Positions 1 to 8,867 of a DNA stretch of 64,000 nucleotides are shown here, in pieces. Made by a program: the position numbers and the translations under genes. Below the pieces are notes generated by a model, which saw only the letters and a list, made by a program, of their open reading frames with translations, made no database searches and had not been told where the DNA came from. This stretch comes from Pisaster brevispinus (Eukaryota > Echinodermata > Asteroidea > Forcipulatida > Asteriidae), in NCBI GenBank assembly GCA_023634235.1, contig JAMKCF010000001.1, positions 9,674,758 through 9,738,757 on the forward strand, given 5' to 3'. Every line of letters begins with the position of its first letter. Position 1 is the first letter of the stretch.

Positions 1-562
1 ACCAGTGTGGGCTGAGAGCCGCCACACCAAACGAGTAGACACCATCCTGAACTATATCTCGGGTACTCAATCTCTGCAACTAGTGGATGGGGGAACATCC
101 CCTTTGTTACGACAATTTATAATGAAGACACTTCAGTTCACACTTTGGATGTGCAGTTATTGCAGACAGTTATTACCGATGTTCTTGTATAATGGATTTA
201 TATTTAACTTGTATATTTTGCATTATTCTATGCATATAAAATAATTCAGAAATGTGCTAATTATATTTGCCAACCCTGAAAACATGGGTCTAGACACATC
301 ATTTGCCATGATCGGATGTTCAAATACAGAAGTTATTGCACCAATCTCTTTTTTTTAATGTAATTTTGGCAGTTAATTTACATATTTGACATTACTATAT
401 GCATGTAATTAATTCAAAGTTGTGCCAATCATATCTAATGACCTTTAAAACCTGGTACAGACACTTCATGTGTCATTATTGGATGCTTAAATACAGTGTA
501 TTGCAAAAAACAATCAATTTTTGTAAAATGGCTGCAGCTTATTTGCATTTAATGCAAATTAA
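1..562. repeat. AT-rich DNA with a diverged tandem duplication
   Basis: No convincing gene is visible. Positions 210-345 and 385-512 align by eye as two diverged copies of one unit about 170 bp apart. Shared landmarks in order are a TATGCAT(A/G)TAA run, a TGTGC(C/T)AAT-like run, a CTAGACAC or CAGACAC run and an AAATACAG run. The short open frame at 5-244 resembles no family I know. Identity is too low for a confident boundary. Confidence 0.4.
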
Positions 563-1316
563 GGGCCTTCTTAATTAGACTTGGCACCAATTGATTGTTT
601 TAAATATGGAAATCTCATTCAATGGACCCTAGCTTTTCAATAAATAAAGAAGATTAGCTTGCACTCAACATTTAAATTAAATCGCACTTTGACCTTTGTT
701 GACCTTTGACCCTTTCTTAACTCTTCGTGACACCATCAAAAAAAATCACACACTTATGCCATCAGGCACTTTTCAAGTGTCCGTTTGATATTTTGCGTGT
801 AATACGTGTTTTTGAGAACACAATCATGTTTGAATCGCCCAAACTATTGGATATAGACCCTTGTGACTAAATAAAATAAATTCAAGCAAAATTTCCATTG
901 AGATCAGACCACAAGTGTCTCTAAGCCATTTGTTTGAATGAAACCCTCGTGTTTGATGAGTCAGCAAAAACATCATAATTTCTTACATTTCTTACATTTC
1001 CCAAGGGAATACTGGGAGAACTGGTCATTGGTGGATTTTTTTTGGTGTGAAATCAACCCCGATGGTAACAAGACAATTGGCATGTTATTTGGCTAGGTGT
1101 AGTTGAGGAACCTTACATTTTTTAAATACAAATACAATAAAATGGCGGAGTAATTACTTTGTAATTAAAAACGGACACCTGAAAAGTGCCTGAAGGCTTA
1201 ATCGAGGGTTAAGCAAAGATGGCACCACTTAAGATTTTCTTAAGAAGTTGACTTTGAGCCAGCTCAGTGTAGGGGACACATTGACACTTGTTTCATCCTT
1301 GCACTCAAAATTTTGA
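563..1316 (+). repeat. dispersed repeat, copy A (split by an insertion)
   Basis: A non-coding repeat shared with 5429-5690 (copy B) and partly with 5719-5842 (copy C). The left half (563-720) and right half (1209-1316) align by eye with copy B as a continuous sequence, including the blocks GGCCTTCTTAATTAGACTTG, TTGCACTCAACAT, TTGACCTTTGACCC and AGCAAAGATGGCACCAC. The 488 bases between the halves are absent from copy B and form a separate inserted element. The repeat encodes nothing I can see. Confidence 0.7.
721..1208. mobile_element. non-autonomous TTAA-flanked element (piggyBac-like MITE)
   Basis: This 488-bp insert sits between two TTAA tetranucleotides (717-720 and 1209-1212). The uninterrupted repeat copy at 5584-5587 has a single TTAA at the matching place, so the insertion and its TTAA target duplication can be read directly. 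The ends are CTCTTCG and, on the other strand, CCCTCGA. Just inside lies a 33-nt inverted repeat (754-786 against 1169-1201) matching at 30 of 33 positions by eye. No coding capacity is seen. TTAA targets and C-rich ends are characteristic of the piggyBac superfamily; which transposase moved it is inference. Confidence 0.75.
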
Positions 1317-2226
1317 CCTTGCGCTGCGCGAGACTACCAGTTGAAAACTGGCTAATTATGCGTTTTTGTTAATTACTCTGCATATGAATTCATTTGAAAT
1401 CTCATTTTCCATGACTTTGTACATATTACGCTTGAGAAACAAGTTGTAGAATTTGAGTGGCCTGGGTAAGTTCATTCACCCACTGGATCAGTTACAAGCT
1501 ACCAGCCACCAGGAATTCCCATTGACTGTGTACAAACGTAAACAAGCCTTGGCATACTGCCACTATGTTGCCAAGATGTCCTAATTGAAGACAGGCCTTC
1601 GGTTTTTATGAATGGGCTGTTTATAATCTTGTATGTCCTGGGGGGGGGGTGGGTAGCCGGCGGTGCTTTGAAGTTCAGGGCGCTTTGAAGTTGCCTGCCT
1701 GAACAGTTGTTTGACCCAAGTTGATGGAATGGAGCAATTGGGAGTTGGAGCGATGTCTGTTATTTTGTGGGCACGCTTTTGACAGTCAAGCTGGTTTTTT
1801 TTTATAGCGTATCGAGCTGTATCAAATGAAAGGGAGGTTTTGACTGGTTTTGACTGCCCATTTACCCCCCCCCCTATATTCGATGGTGTATTCGATTGCT
1901 TTTCAATCCCCATCATTTTGTCCATGGACATTGATCAGGCCAGGTGCATGGTGGAGACTACATGTAGGCATGATTTATTCAGTTCAAAGAACTATTACTT
2001 CATCCTCCATCATTCTGTCCATGGTGCGAGATCCGGATTTTCAAAGTGTAAACAAATCAGTGGACATTAATAAGGCCAGGGGACATGGTGCAGACTAGGC
2101 ATGATTTATTCAGTGGTCAGATTTATTACGGGTGAACAATGGACACTGAAGGGGAAACTGGTACCCTTTTTAGCACATGTTGACTGAAGTAAACAATGAG
2201 TGGGACCACCTAATAGAGCCCCAAAC
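1317..2226. other. left flank of the piggyBac transposase with an internal sub-repeat
   Basis: No gene is supported here. Two related segments, about 1917-1984 and 2059-2115, share an ATGGACATT-like start, AGGCCAGG and GGCATGATTTATTCAGT. They look like a short duplication in the 5' non-coding part of the piggyBac element. A run of G at 1640-1650 and of C at 1866-1874 is low complexity. I could not identify the element's 5' terminus. Confidence 0.35.
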
Positions 2227-2234
2227 TATAAAAA
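2227..2234 (+). promoter_or_regulatory. candidate TATA box of the piggyBac transposase
   Basis: TATAAAAA lies about 50 bases upstream of the ATG at 2284, a spacing that fits a short 5' leader. Position and match to the TATA consensus are the only evidence. Confidence 0.4.
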
Positions 2235-2283
2235 CCCTTGATACTTGGCCACATGACATCATTGTACAAGTAGTCTTGACTTT

Positions 2284-4106
2284 ATGACAATGGCTTCATC
2301 ACGATTGACACCTCAAGATGCTCTCGCTGGTGTTTTCACTGATAGTTCTGATGAAAGTTTTTCTGCATCTAAAGACGAATCAGTGGGAAGTGATGTGGTT
2401 GCCTCTGACCATATGAGCGTAGACGACAGTAGCAGCGGCAGCCACAGTGACCGGCCAGCCATGCCGGTCCAGCCAGCCACGCCACCCCGGCCAACAACGC
2501 CGGTCCAGCCAGCTGTCCCTGCTCGATGGTCCCGTGCCCAGCCTGCTGCCCCAGCCCAGCCAGCTGCCCGTGCTCGATGGCCCCGTGCCCAGCCTGTTGC
2601 CCTGGCCCAGCCAGCAGGACAATTAGTTTCCCCGGATGGTCGGGTCTGGACCGACCAAGTGCCCCGAGCTGGCAGAGCTCAAGCCACAAACGTCATGCAT
2701 GTCAGACCAGGACCGACAAATGTCAACAGAGCTGCCTCCAAACTTGACCTTTTTGAGTTGTTCATGCCAGTTGCATTGCTGCAACTGATCCTGGATCACA
2801 GCAACGCGTTCGGCCGAGCAAAGCGGGGGAGGCATTGGCAGAACCTCGCAATGATAGAGCTGGCCGGGAAAGGGTCAGATCGTTCTGGAGGCCTGGTATG
2901 TTTTATCGACCCGTTTGTCAGTCAACTATGTCTGGGACGAGGTTTCAGCAGATTCTCAGAGTGCTTCGTTTTGACGACATGGCTACACGCGAGCAACGAA
3001 AGTTGACAGACCGATTTGCGCCGTTTCAAGACATTTTCGAAATCTTTGCAACTTCTTGTCGCCATTATTACAACCCCGGCGATTGCGTCACCGTTGACGA
3101 GCAGCTTGTAGCTTTCCCCGGAAGATGCTCCTTCAGACAATATATACCGAACAAATCCGCCAGGTATGGGCTCAAGTTTTGGGCTTGTGTAGACAGCGCC
3201 AGCCACTATGTCTGCAATATACAGCCGTACATCGGGAAGGAAGATGGCAGACGTGAGGCTGAACTTGGTGCTCGGGTCGTGAAGGATATGGTGCGGCCCT
3301 TTTATGGATCCGGACGAAACATCACATGTGACAACTTCTTCACGAGCGCGGCCTTAGCAGAGTATTTGCTAGACCAACGGATGACAATCGTAGGCACCAT
3401 CAAAGGTCATCGCCGCGAGGTCCCGAGGGAATTGCACAAGGAAAGTGTGCGCAACAAAGAGGTTGCTTCGTCACTTTTTGCTTCACGGACAAATTGACAC
3501 TTGTGTCCTTTGTGCCAAAACCGAACAAAACCGTCACACTCCTGTCTACAATGCAACGTGACACAGCCACTAACCGGGTCACCAAAAAACCAGACATCAT
3601 CGATTTCTACAACGGTTCAAAAGCCGGTGTAGACACGGTGGACCAAATGTGCAGCTTGTATAACTGCGCCAGAACGACGAAGCGATGGCCCTTGGTTGCT
3701 TTCTTCAATCAATGCCTACGTCATGTGGATGGACCTCAACCCAGGGTGGCATCAGAGGCAAAGCAGCCGTCGCCACGCGTTTCTGGAGGAAGTGATAAAG
3801 AGCTTGATTGAGCCACAGATTGAAATGCGGGCGGCAAATCCCAGAGGCTTGAGACAAACAACGATGTTCTCAATGAGATACCTCGGCTACAATGTCGCAT
3901 ACAACCAACACTTACAACAACAGCAAAGGGATGACAACCCAGCCCCAACCAGACCATGCCACATGTGTCGCCAAGAACACGGCGTAACACGGAGGAGAAC
4001 CACCCGTGTGTGCAACATATGTAACCGTTACACTTGCAAGGACCACAGTCAAGTTGTAACAGCTCTTCCTGAGGTGACCTGTGTGGACTGCGTGCTGGCG
4101 GAATGA
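2284..4106 (+). pseudogene. piggyBac transposase, frameshifted (DDE_Tnp_1_7 family)
   Basis: Cut-and-paste DNA transposase that recognises TTAA sites. The N-terminal part (2284 to about 2850) is acidic, then Pro/Ala-rich with tandem A(Q/R)PA-type repeats, and ends in the family's conserved DLFELF block. The catalytic core continues in a second frame (about 2860-3490), with the first aspartate in TVDEQLVAF and the second in TCDNFFTS. A third frame (about 3487-3705) carries the third aspartate block, AGVDTVDQM. A fourth frame (about 3705-4106) carries the WMDLNPGW-type block and a C-terminal Cys/His finger with CHMC, CNIC, CKDH and CVDC. There are three frameshifts (near 2860, 3487 and 3705). 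The segment before the second frame is shorter than expected and probably deleted. All three catalytic Asp codons survive, but no continuous protein can be made. Confidence 0.9.
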
Positions 4107-4190
4107 ACATAACTGAACACAACATTCATGACTGGTTTTTGTTATTCTTCAGCTTTTCCGATTTTTGTCAAGGCCAGACAACATGGTTTT

Positions 4191-4462
4191 TTCCAGATCA
4201 AGTTGTTTTTTTTTATTTCCCGTTTATTCTTTTTTTTACTGTAATATTATTACCTTGCCTAATTCTGTTTGCGGTAGCTGTTTACTTTTTCAATTTGTAC
4301 TATGATCAATGTTTTTGCAAGGCCAAAGAGAACGTGGTTTCGCTTTCTTTTTTGTTGTTTTTTATGAATTTTTTTCCAGATCAAGTTGTTTTTTTATTTC
4401 CCGCTTATTCTTTTTTCACTGTAATATTATTACCTTGCCTAATTCTGTTTGCGGTAGCTGTT
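4191..4462 (+). repeat. direct duplication downstream of the transposase
   Basis: Positions 4191-4282 and 4374-4462 are near-identical copies of a ~90-bp T-rich sequence that includes TTCCAGATCAAGTTG, ATATTATTACCTTGCC and TTTGCGGTAGCTG. Related GCAAGGCCA-type sequence precedes both copies, so the duplicated unit is probably ~180 bp. It lies in the 3' untranslated part of the piggyBac element and has no evident function. Confidence 0.7.
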
Positions 4463-4754
4463 CAGTTTCTCAGTTTTGTTGAGTTAAAAATATAACCTCA
4501 TGACTAAGAAATCTGGTTTCCATGTTACTTTTTGGATCAGTGTACTTTTCTTTCGCTAATCCAACAACTACTGTAATCTGCCTTCGCTGCAAAACAACTG
4601 TATTTGGTGCCAAGTATTAAGTTTGGAAAATTATAGCATGCCGCATGCAAGGCAAGATCATTAACAGTTTTGCAGACACGGCAGGAAAATGTGTTCGTCA
4701 GATTAGTTATAATTAAATATAAGGATTACAGATAATGCCAACTTTTAAAAAAAA

Positions 4755-5042
4755 GTTTAGCGTCCACACCCGCTTCCTTTTAAAAATTTTTTAATATTAA
4801 TTAATACTACGGACAAATGATAGTTTTAACGATCCCTGACGAAAAAAAACTTTTTTTTTAATTAACAAGATCATGTTTTATACTTTAGCACACCGAAAAA
4901 GCAACACACAAAAAAGCTGGCAACCATCTTGAAAAATAGCCCGGCCAGTTGTCTTGAAAAATGTGTCGAGCAACCATTTTTTGAAAAAAAATAAATAAAA
5001 ACGACCTCCTTCCTTTTTTTTCAAAAAGGCAGGACGCTAAAC
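4755..5042. mobile_element. short element with 11-bp terminal inverted repeats
   Basis: GTTTAGCGTCC at 4755-4765 is matched by its exact reverse complement at 5032-5042, bounding about 288 AT-rich bases with many homopolymer runs. An internal repetition (AACCATCTTGAAAAA-like near 4922, GTTGTCTTGAAAAA near 4948, AACCATTTTTTGAAAAA near 4972) suggests growth by duplication. No coding sequence and no clear target duplication is seen, so MITE status rests on the inverted ends alone. Confidence 0.45.
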
Positions 5043-5428
5043 ATGTTTAAATTTTTATTTGGCCTAAGAGGAAATAATTATAAACAATGCCGCTAGCGGG
5101 GGAAAGGGGCGGAAGTTTAATATGTGGATCAAGAAGGGGGTGGGGTTAGGGGGGTCAAAACCCAAAATAATACAACACATAACAGGGGGTTATTATGAAA
5201 CATAAGGGAAAGCAGAAACCCGACACCCCCCTTAATTTTTTTTTATCCGCCCCTGAAATGGTTATATACAATCTGTAGACCCTCGGACAGAATTAGGAAA
5301 TGCTAAAAGTTCATTTATGCAGGGGTATGTGCCCCGTTCTTTTAGTTATGCACTGCCAGTTGGAAACTGGTATACTGTTTTCGGATGTGATTATTTGTGT
5401 TACGGCGCAGCGCAGGGGTGTAATTAGT
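5043..5428. other. non-coding interval, nothing recognised
   Basis: Purine-rich sequence with G-runs near 5138-5160. From about 5347 the CCAGTTGGAAACTGG block recalls 1336-1353 of the first repeat region, so part of this interval may belong to the same dispersed-repeat family. Confidence 0.3.
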
Positions 5429-5690
5429 GGCCTTCTTAATTAGACTTGGCACCAATATTGATTTTCTTAAATATGGAAATATCATTCAGTGGACCACGGC
5501 ATTTTAATCCATGAAAAAATTTGGCTTGCACTCAACATGTTTATTAAATCGCATTTTGACCCATGTTGACCTTTGACCCTTTCTTAAGCAAAGATGGCAC
5601 CACTAAAAATTGTCTTAAGTAGTTGATTTTGAGTCAGCTCAGTGTAAGGGACACATTGACGCATATTTCATTCTTGCACTCAAAATTTTG
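5429..5690 (+). repeat. dispersed repeat, copy B (uninterrupted)
   Basis: Aligns by eye with both halves of copy A (563-720 and 1209-1316) and carries a single TTAA at 5584-5587 where copy A holds a 488-bp insertion. It therefore serves as the empty-site reference for that insertion. Confidence 0.75.
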
Positions 5691-5718
5691 ATAAAACGTG
5701 TAATTAGGGCTAATTAGG

Positions 5719-5842
5719 GGCCTTCTTAAGTAGACTTGGCACCAATATTGATTTTCTTAAGTATTAAAATCTTAGTCAGTGGACCATGGCATTTCAATCC
5801 ATGTAAAAATTTCGCTTGCACTCAACATTTTCATTAAATCGA
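5719..5842 (+). repeat. dispersed repeat, partial copy C
   Basis: The first ~120 bases of the same repeat, in direct orientation about 290 bases after the start of copy B. Shared blocks include GACTTGGCACCAATATTGAT, CAGTGGACCA(C/T)GGCATTT and TTGCACTCAACAT. It stops before the TTAA position. Confidence 0.7.
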
Positions 5843-6211
5843 TTTTCTGGGTGAGTTTAGGGGGCTCCCCCTCCCAACGCACCACACGGTGCACTTAAGA
5901 ATTCACATTTTAAGGCTCCCCCCGTGGGTGCTATATATCCCACACTTCAAACCTTTTGCACAAAATATTTTCAATAAACCTTGCTGGGCTCCCGGACTAT
6001 AAGTCAGAATCAAAATTCTAAATTTAAGAAATGTGATTTTGAAAAGTTAGAAAAACTAAACCGGCACCAATGAAAAAGAAAGTTATGCAAGTTTTAAAAA
6101 CTGCAATGAGAAATATCGTGCTGTTTTAACCATTCGGCCTTTTTATTTGAGTAGTATTTAAGGCTGATTGATAATTGTTTAATCAATCATAATTCCCTTT
6201 ATTCTGACCAG
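5843..6211. other. non-coding interval, nothing recognised
   Basis: No coding pattern, repeat or structure stood out. A pyrimidine-containing stretch ending CTGACCAG at 6204-6211 could be a 3' splice site for a small exon at 6212-6296 that ends at TTT|GTAAGT. That exon does not join in frame with the better exon at 6603, so it is not annotated as coding. Confidence 0.25.
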
Positions 6212-6602
6212 ATGAACTACCTGAAAGGAATCCCTCTCCAACGAAAAGAAGGAAGTCAGCTTGCAAGACAAATCTGCTCAAACCAGCAAAGTATTTGTAA
6301 GTACATGTTTCCTACCTCAGCCCCGACCACAATAAACACAAACAAACAAAACACACACAGACAGAATACAAGCAACGAACAGTAAATAAATAAATAAATA
6401 AATAAATAATTTTAAAAAACCAGGAAAAACAGAAGCAAGAAAAACGCAAAACAAAAAGGGGGCTTGGCGGACAATGTAAGACTAGAAAACCTGAATACAA
6501 ATCAATTTATTAGAGTGTGTGTCAAATACCAAATGGGATTATTGTCAATGTGTTAAATGTTTTCAAAGATCAATCTACATTTGTTATTATTTTGTACTAC
6601 AG

Positions 6603-8166
6603 TTTACAAGCAATTGCCCTCATGAGAGTGAAAGTAATCGTATCTTCCACATGTTTGGCACTGGATGCGGTGGCCTGAGAAAGGTGTGTATTTTAATTAC
6701 AGTTTAACTTTATTGCTGTAAACTAAATTCATTAAAATTGTAACACTGGTGCTAATTGTGGCACCACACTCTTCTACGTTCTGACACATTTTATTGTTTA
6801 TGCACAACTGCATTGACAATACACTGGATGTTAGGCCAACATCCAGGCCAACATTTACATTGTAACATGAAGAATTTATGATAGCGAGGTTTGTAGTTTT
6901 TCTCAAGATTCTCTATAGTCAAAGCTCAGAGAACAAGTTAGGGAGAGATTTGCAGGATTTTGGTATAGTGGAAATTCTTGATTTAGAGATGTCACATAAA
7001 AACCACATAATGACATCATTTCTGAGAATAAGGTTAAACATGGGAGTAGGTGGTCATCAGTGCTGGGGGACTCCAAGTCACAACTTAAGAATGTGTGTGG
7101 TGTGTCTTGTAAAGAAAATGAGAGAAGAACCTTGAAACAATGGTGTACTTGTTGTACTGTTGTAATGTAAATAATCATTGGGGGAAACCCGGTACTGATT
7201 TTAGTGTTTAAAAATGCATTACAATACGTGTGATATTATATTTCAGGAATTAAGGTTATCCTTTTTCCTTTTGTCCAAGGCTTGTAACAATGTATACTTC
7301 TTGATAAGCATGGTTTCTTTTTTATGATGAACCAATCTATTTAAAACAAAACTTTACACAAATACAAAGAGTACTTGTATACCCATGACTAAACATTGTG
7401 TTTGGACATATCAGTCATGGGAGCAATACTGATGAGTGACATTTCCAACTGTTGTTACATAGAGCTTCAATTTTCCTATTCAATTCTTTTTCAATTCTAG
7501 TTATGTGGCAGCAATCTGACCAATGCAGTTGCCCGCATTGAGATAGAGACCCGAATGGCAACTTGCTGGCCAGTAATCAACAACCTGGACCAGGTTTCAA
7601 CAGTTACAGTGCCATTGAGTAAGCTTCACTCTGAGCCAGTTGAAGCAAGTCTGTCAAATGTGGATAAAGAAGTGTTAAAGCAGGTCAAAGAAGATGCCAA
7701 GAAGGCAGTGAAACTAAACTTGGCTCAAAGTTTATCTTACCGGCGATTGTACCGCCAAGCTACCCTTGCCACTCAAAGTACACATAGCCAAAGCCCTTCA
7801 CAGGACCAATCATGTACACAGGTGGGATATTGGTCTACTAGACCCAGACCTAGATTCTGAGGTTTTAGAGGTAGAATTTTTATCCAGTTGTTCCACAAGA
7901 TTCAATTATAAACTTGGAACTGGGCTCCACTGGACAAACTTCTCGGTGACTTTTGGGACTTGCAGTCAATTGGCAACAATACACGCTTCGTTACAGCACT
8001 GACCCTCCGATGCAGAAATGACATGCTTTCTACTGTCATACATACAGCTACTTATGCAGGACCTTATACCCCAGATACTCATCGCGCATTTTTATCCCAG
8101 CATATTGTTGCTACAGCAGCATCTATAACCCTACCAGCCGTTGAGGATAAAGATGATAAGAAATGA
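6603..8166 (+). pseudogene. unrecognised spliced gene or unprocessed pseudogene (two exons visible)
   Basis: Exon 6603-6683 is preceded by TTTTGTACTACAG and followed by AAAG|GTGTGT. Exon 7501 onward is preceded by TTTTCAATTCTAG. Joined at phase 0 they give an uninterrupted frame that reads ...FGTGCGGLRK, then LCGSNLTNAVARIEIETRM..., and stays open to 7860. From about 7766 the more protein-like reading moves to a second frame (DIGLLDPDLDSEV..., to about 7950) and then a third (LQSIGNNTRF... to a stop at 8164-8166). There are thus two apparent frameshifts or unseen introns. An upstream exon at 6212-6296 is possible but out of phase. I do not recognise the family. Preserved intron structure argues against a retrocopy, and the frame changes argue for decay. 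AATAAA-type signals lie near 8368. Confidence 0.4.
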
Positions 8167-8434
8167 AATTCTTAAGCAGTCCACAACGGTATCCTTTAAG
8201 ATATTATTGGGTACTTTAGATCTTTTGTTGACTAGGTATTAAAATTATGATAAATGTAACCTGATTGTGCACTAACATGCACATAAACATACAAACCTGT
8301 GAACATTTAAGCTCAATCTATCATTTGATTCAGGAGGATGAAAACCATGCAACCTACAGAAAAAAGAAATAAAATAAAAAGGGGAAGCCGCGTACTGAAG
8401 CCGATCTGCTAGAATTGTGATTACTTTTTATTCT

Positions 8435-8530
8435 AATAATAATAATAATAATAATGGACATTTCTATAGCGCCAAATCCATTTTTAAGAAAAATGCTCCC
8501 TGGCACTTTACAATCCAACGAAATACATAA
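8435..8530 (-). repeat. LINE/SINE 3'-tail-like fragment with (TAA)n
   Basis: Seven TAA repeats (8435-8455) are followed by TGGACATTTCTATAGCGCC and a GGCACTTTACAA block. Read on the minus strand this is a short conserved sequence ending in an (ATT)n tail. I recall that arrangement at the 3' ends of many marine-invertebrate retroposons. No coding part is attached. Confidence 0.45.
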
Positions 8531-8867
8531 AAATAATATAGTAATATAGCCTAATCGAACGATAATTCTCGATAAGTCTCATTAATTGTCCACTTGTGGT
8601 AGCACCTCCGGTTGCACCTCCATACAAGCTCCAGCAACTTTTTGTATGTTGTTGCCTAAGTACACTTGGTGACTTCCTTTTCTTGACCAGTAGACATTTG
8701 TCTGTCAGTGATCATCCTCGTTCATAGATCGTGGAATTCTACGCCTTCATTTCTGCAAAATTCTGATATTTTCATCCGGTTTTTCCCTTGGGATACCAGC
8801 AAGCGTAGTAGTAAAGCCCTTGCAGTGGTTTTGATCTCCTTCGTACTTCAACAACTGTCATTTATGC

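Noticed and set aside
5..244. Open frame at the left edge
   Set aside because: No domain, no splice signals, and the sequence beyond 210 belongs to a non-coding duplication.
2369..2835. Minus-strand open frames rich in Gly, Leu and Trp
   Set aside because: They are antisense shadows of the Pro/Ala-rich N-terminus of the piggyBac transposase.
8397..8420. Resemblance of AAGCCGATCT(G/A)CT(A/G)GAATTGT near 8397 to 8955-8977 inside the LINE
   Set aside because: A 22-base match with about three differences; the flanks do not align well enough to claim a truncated LINE copy.
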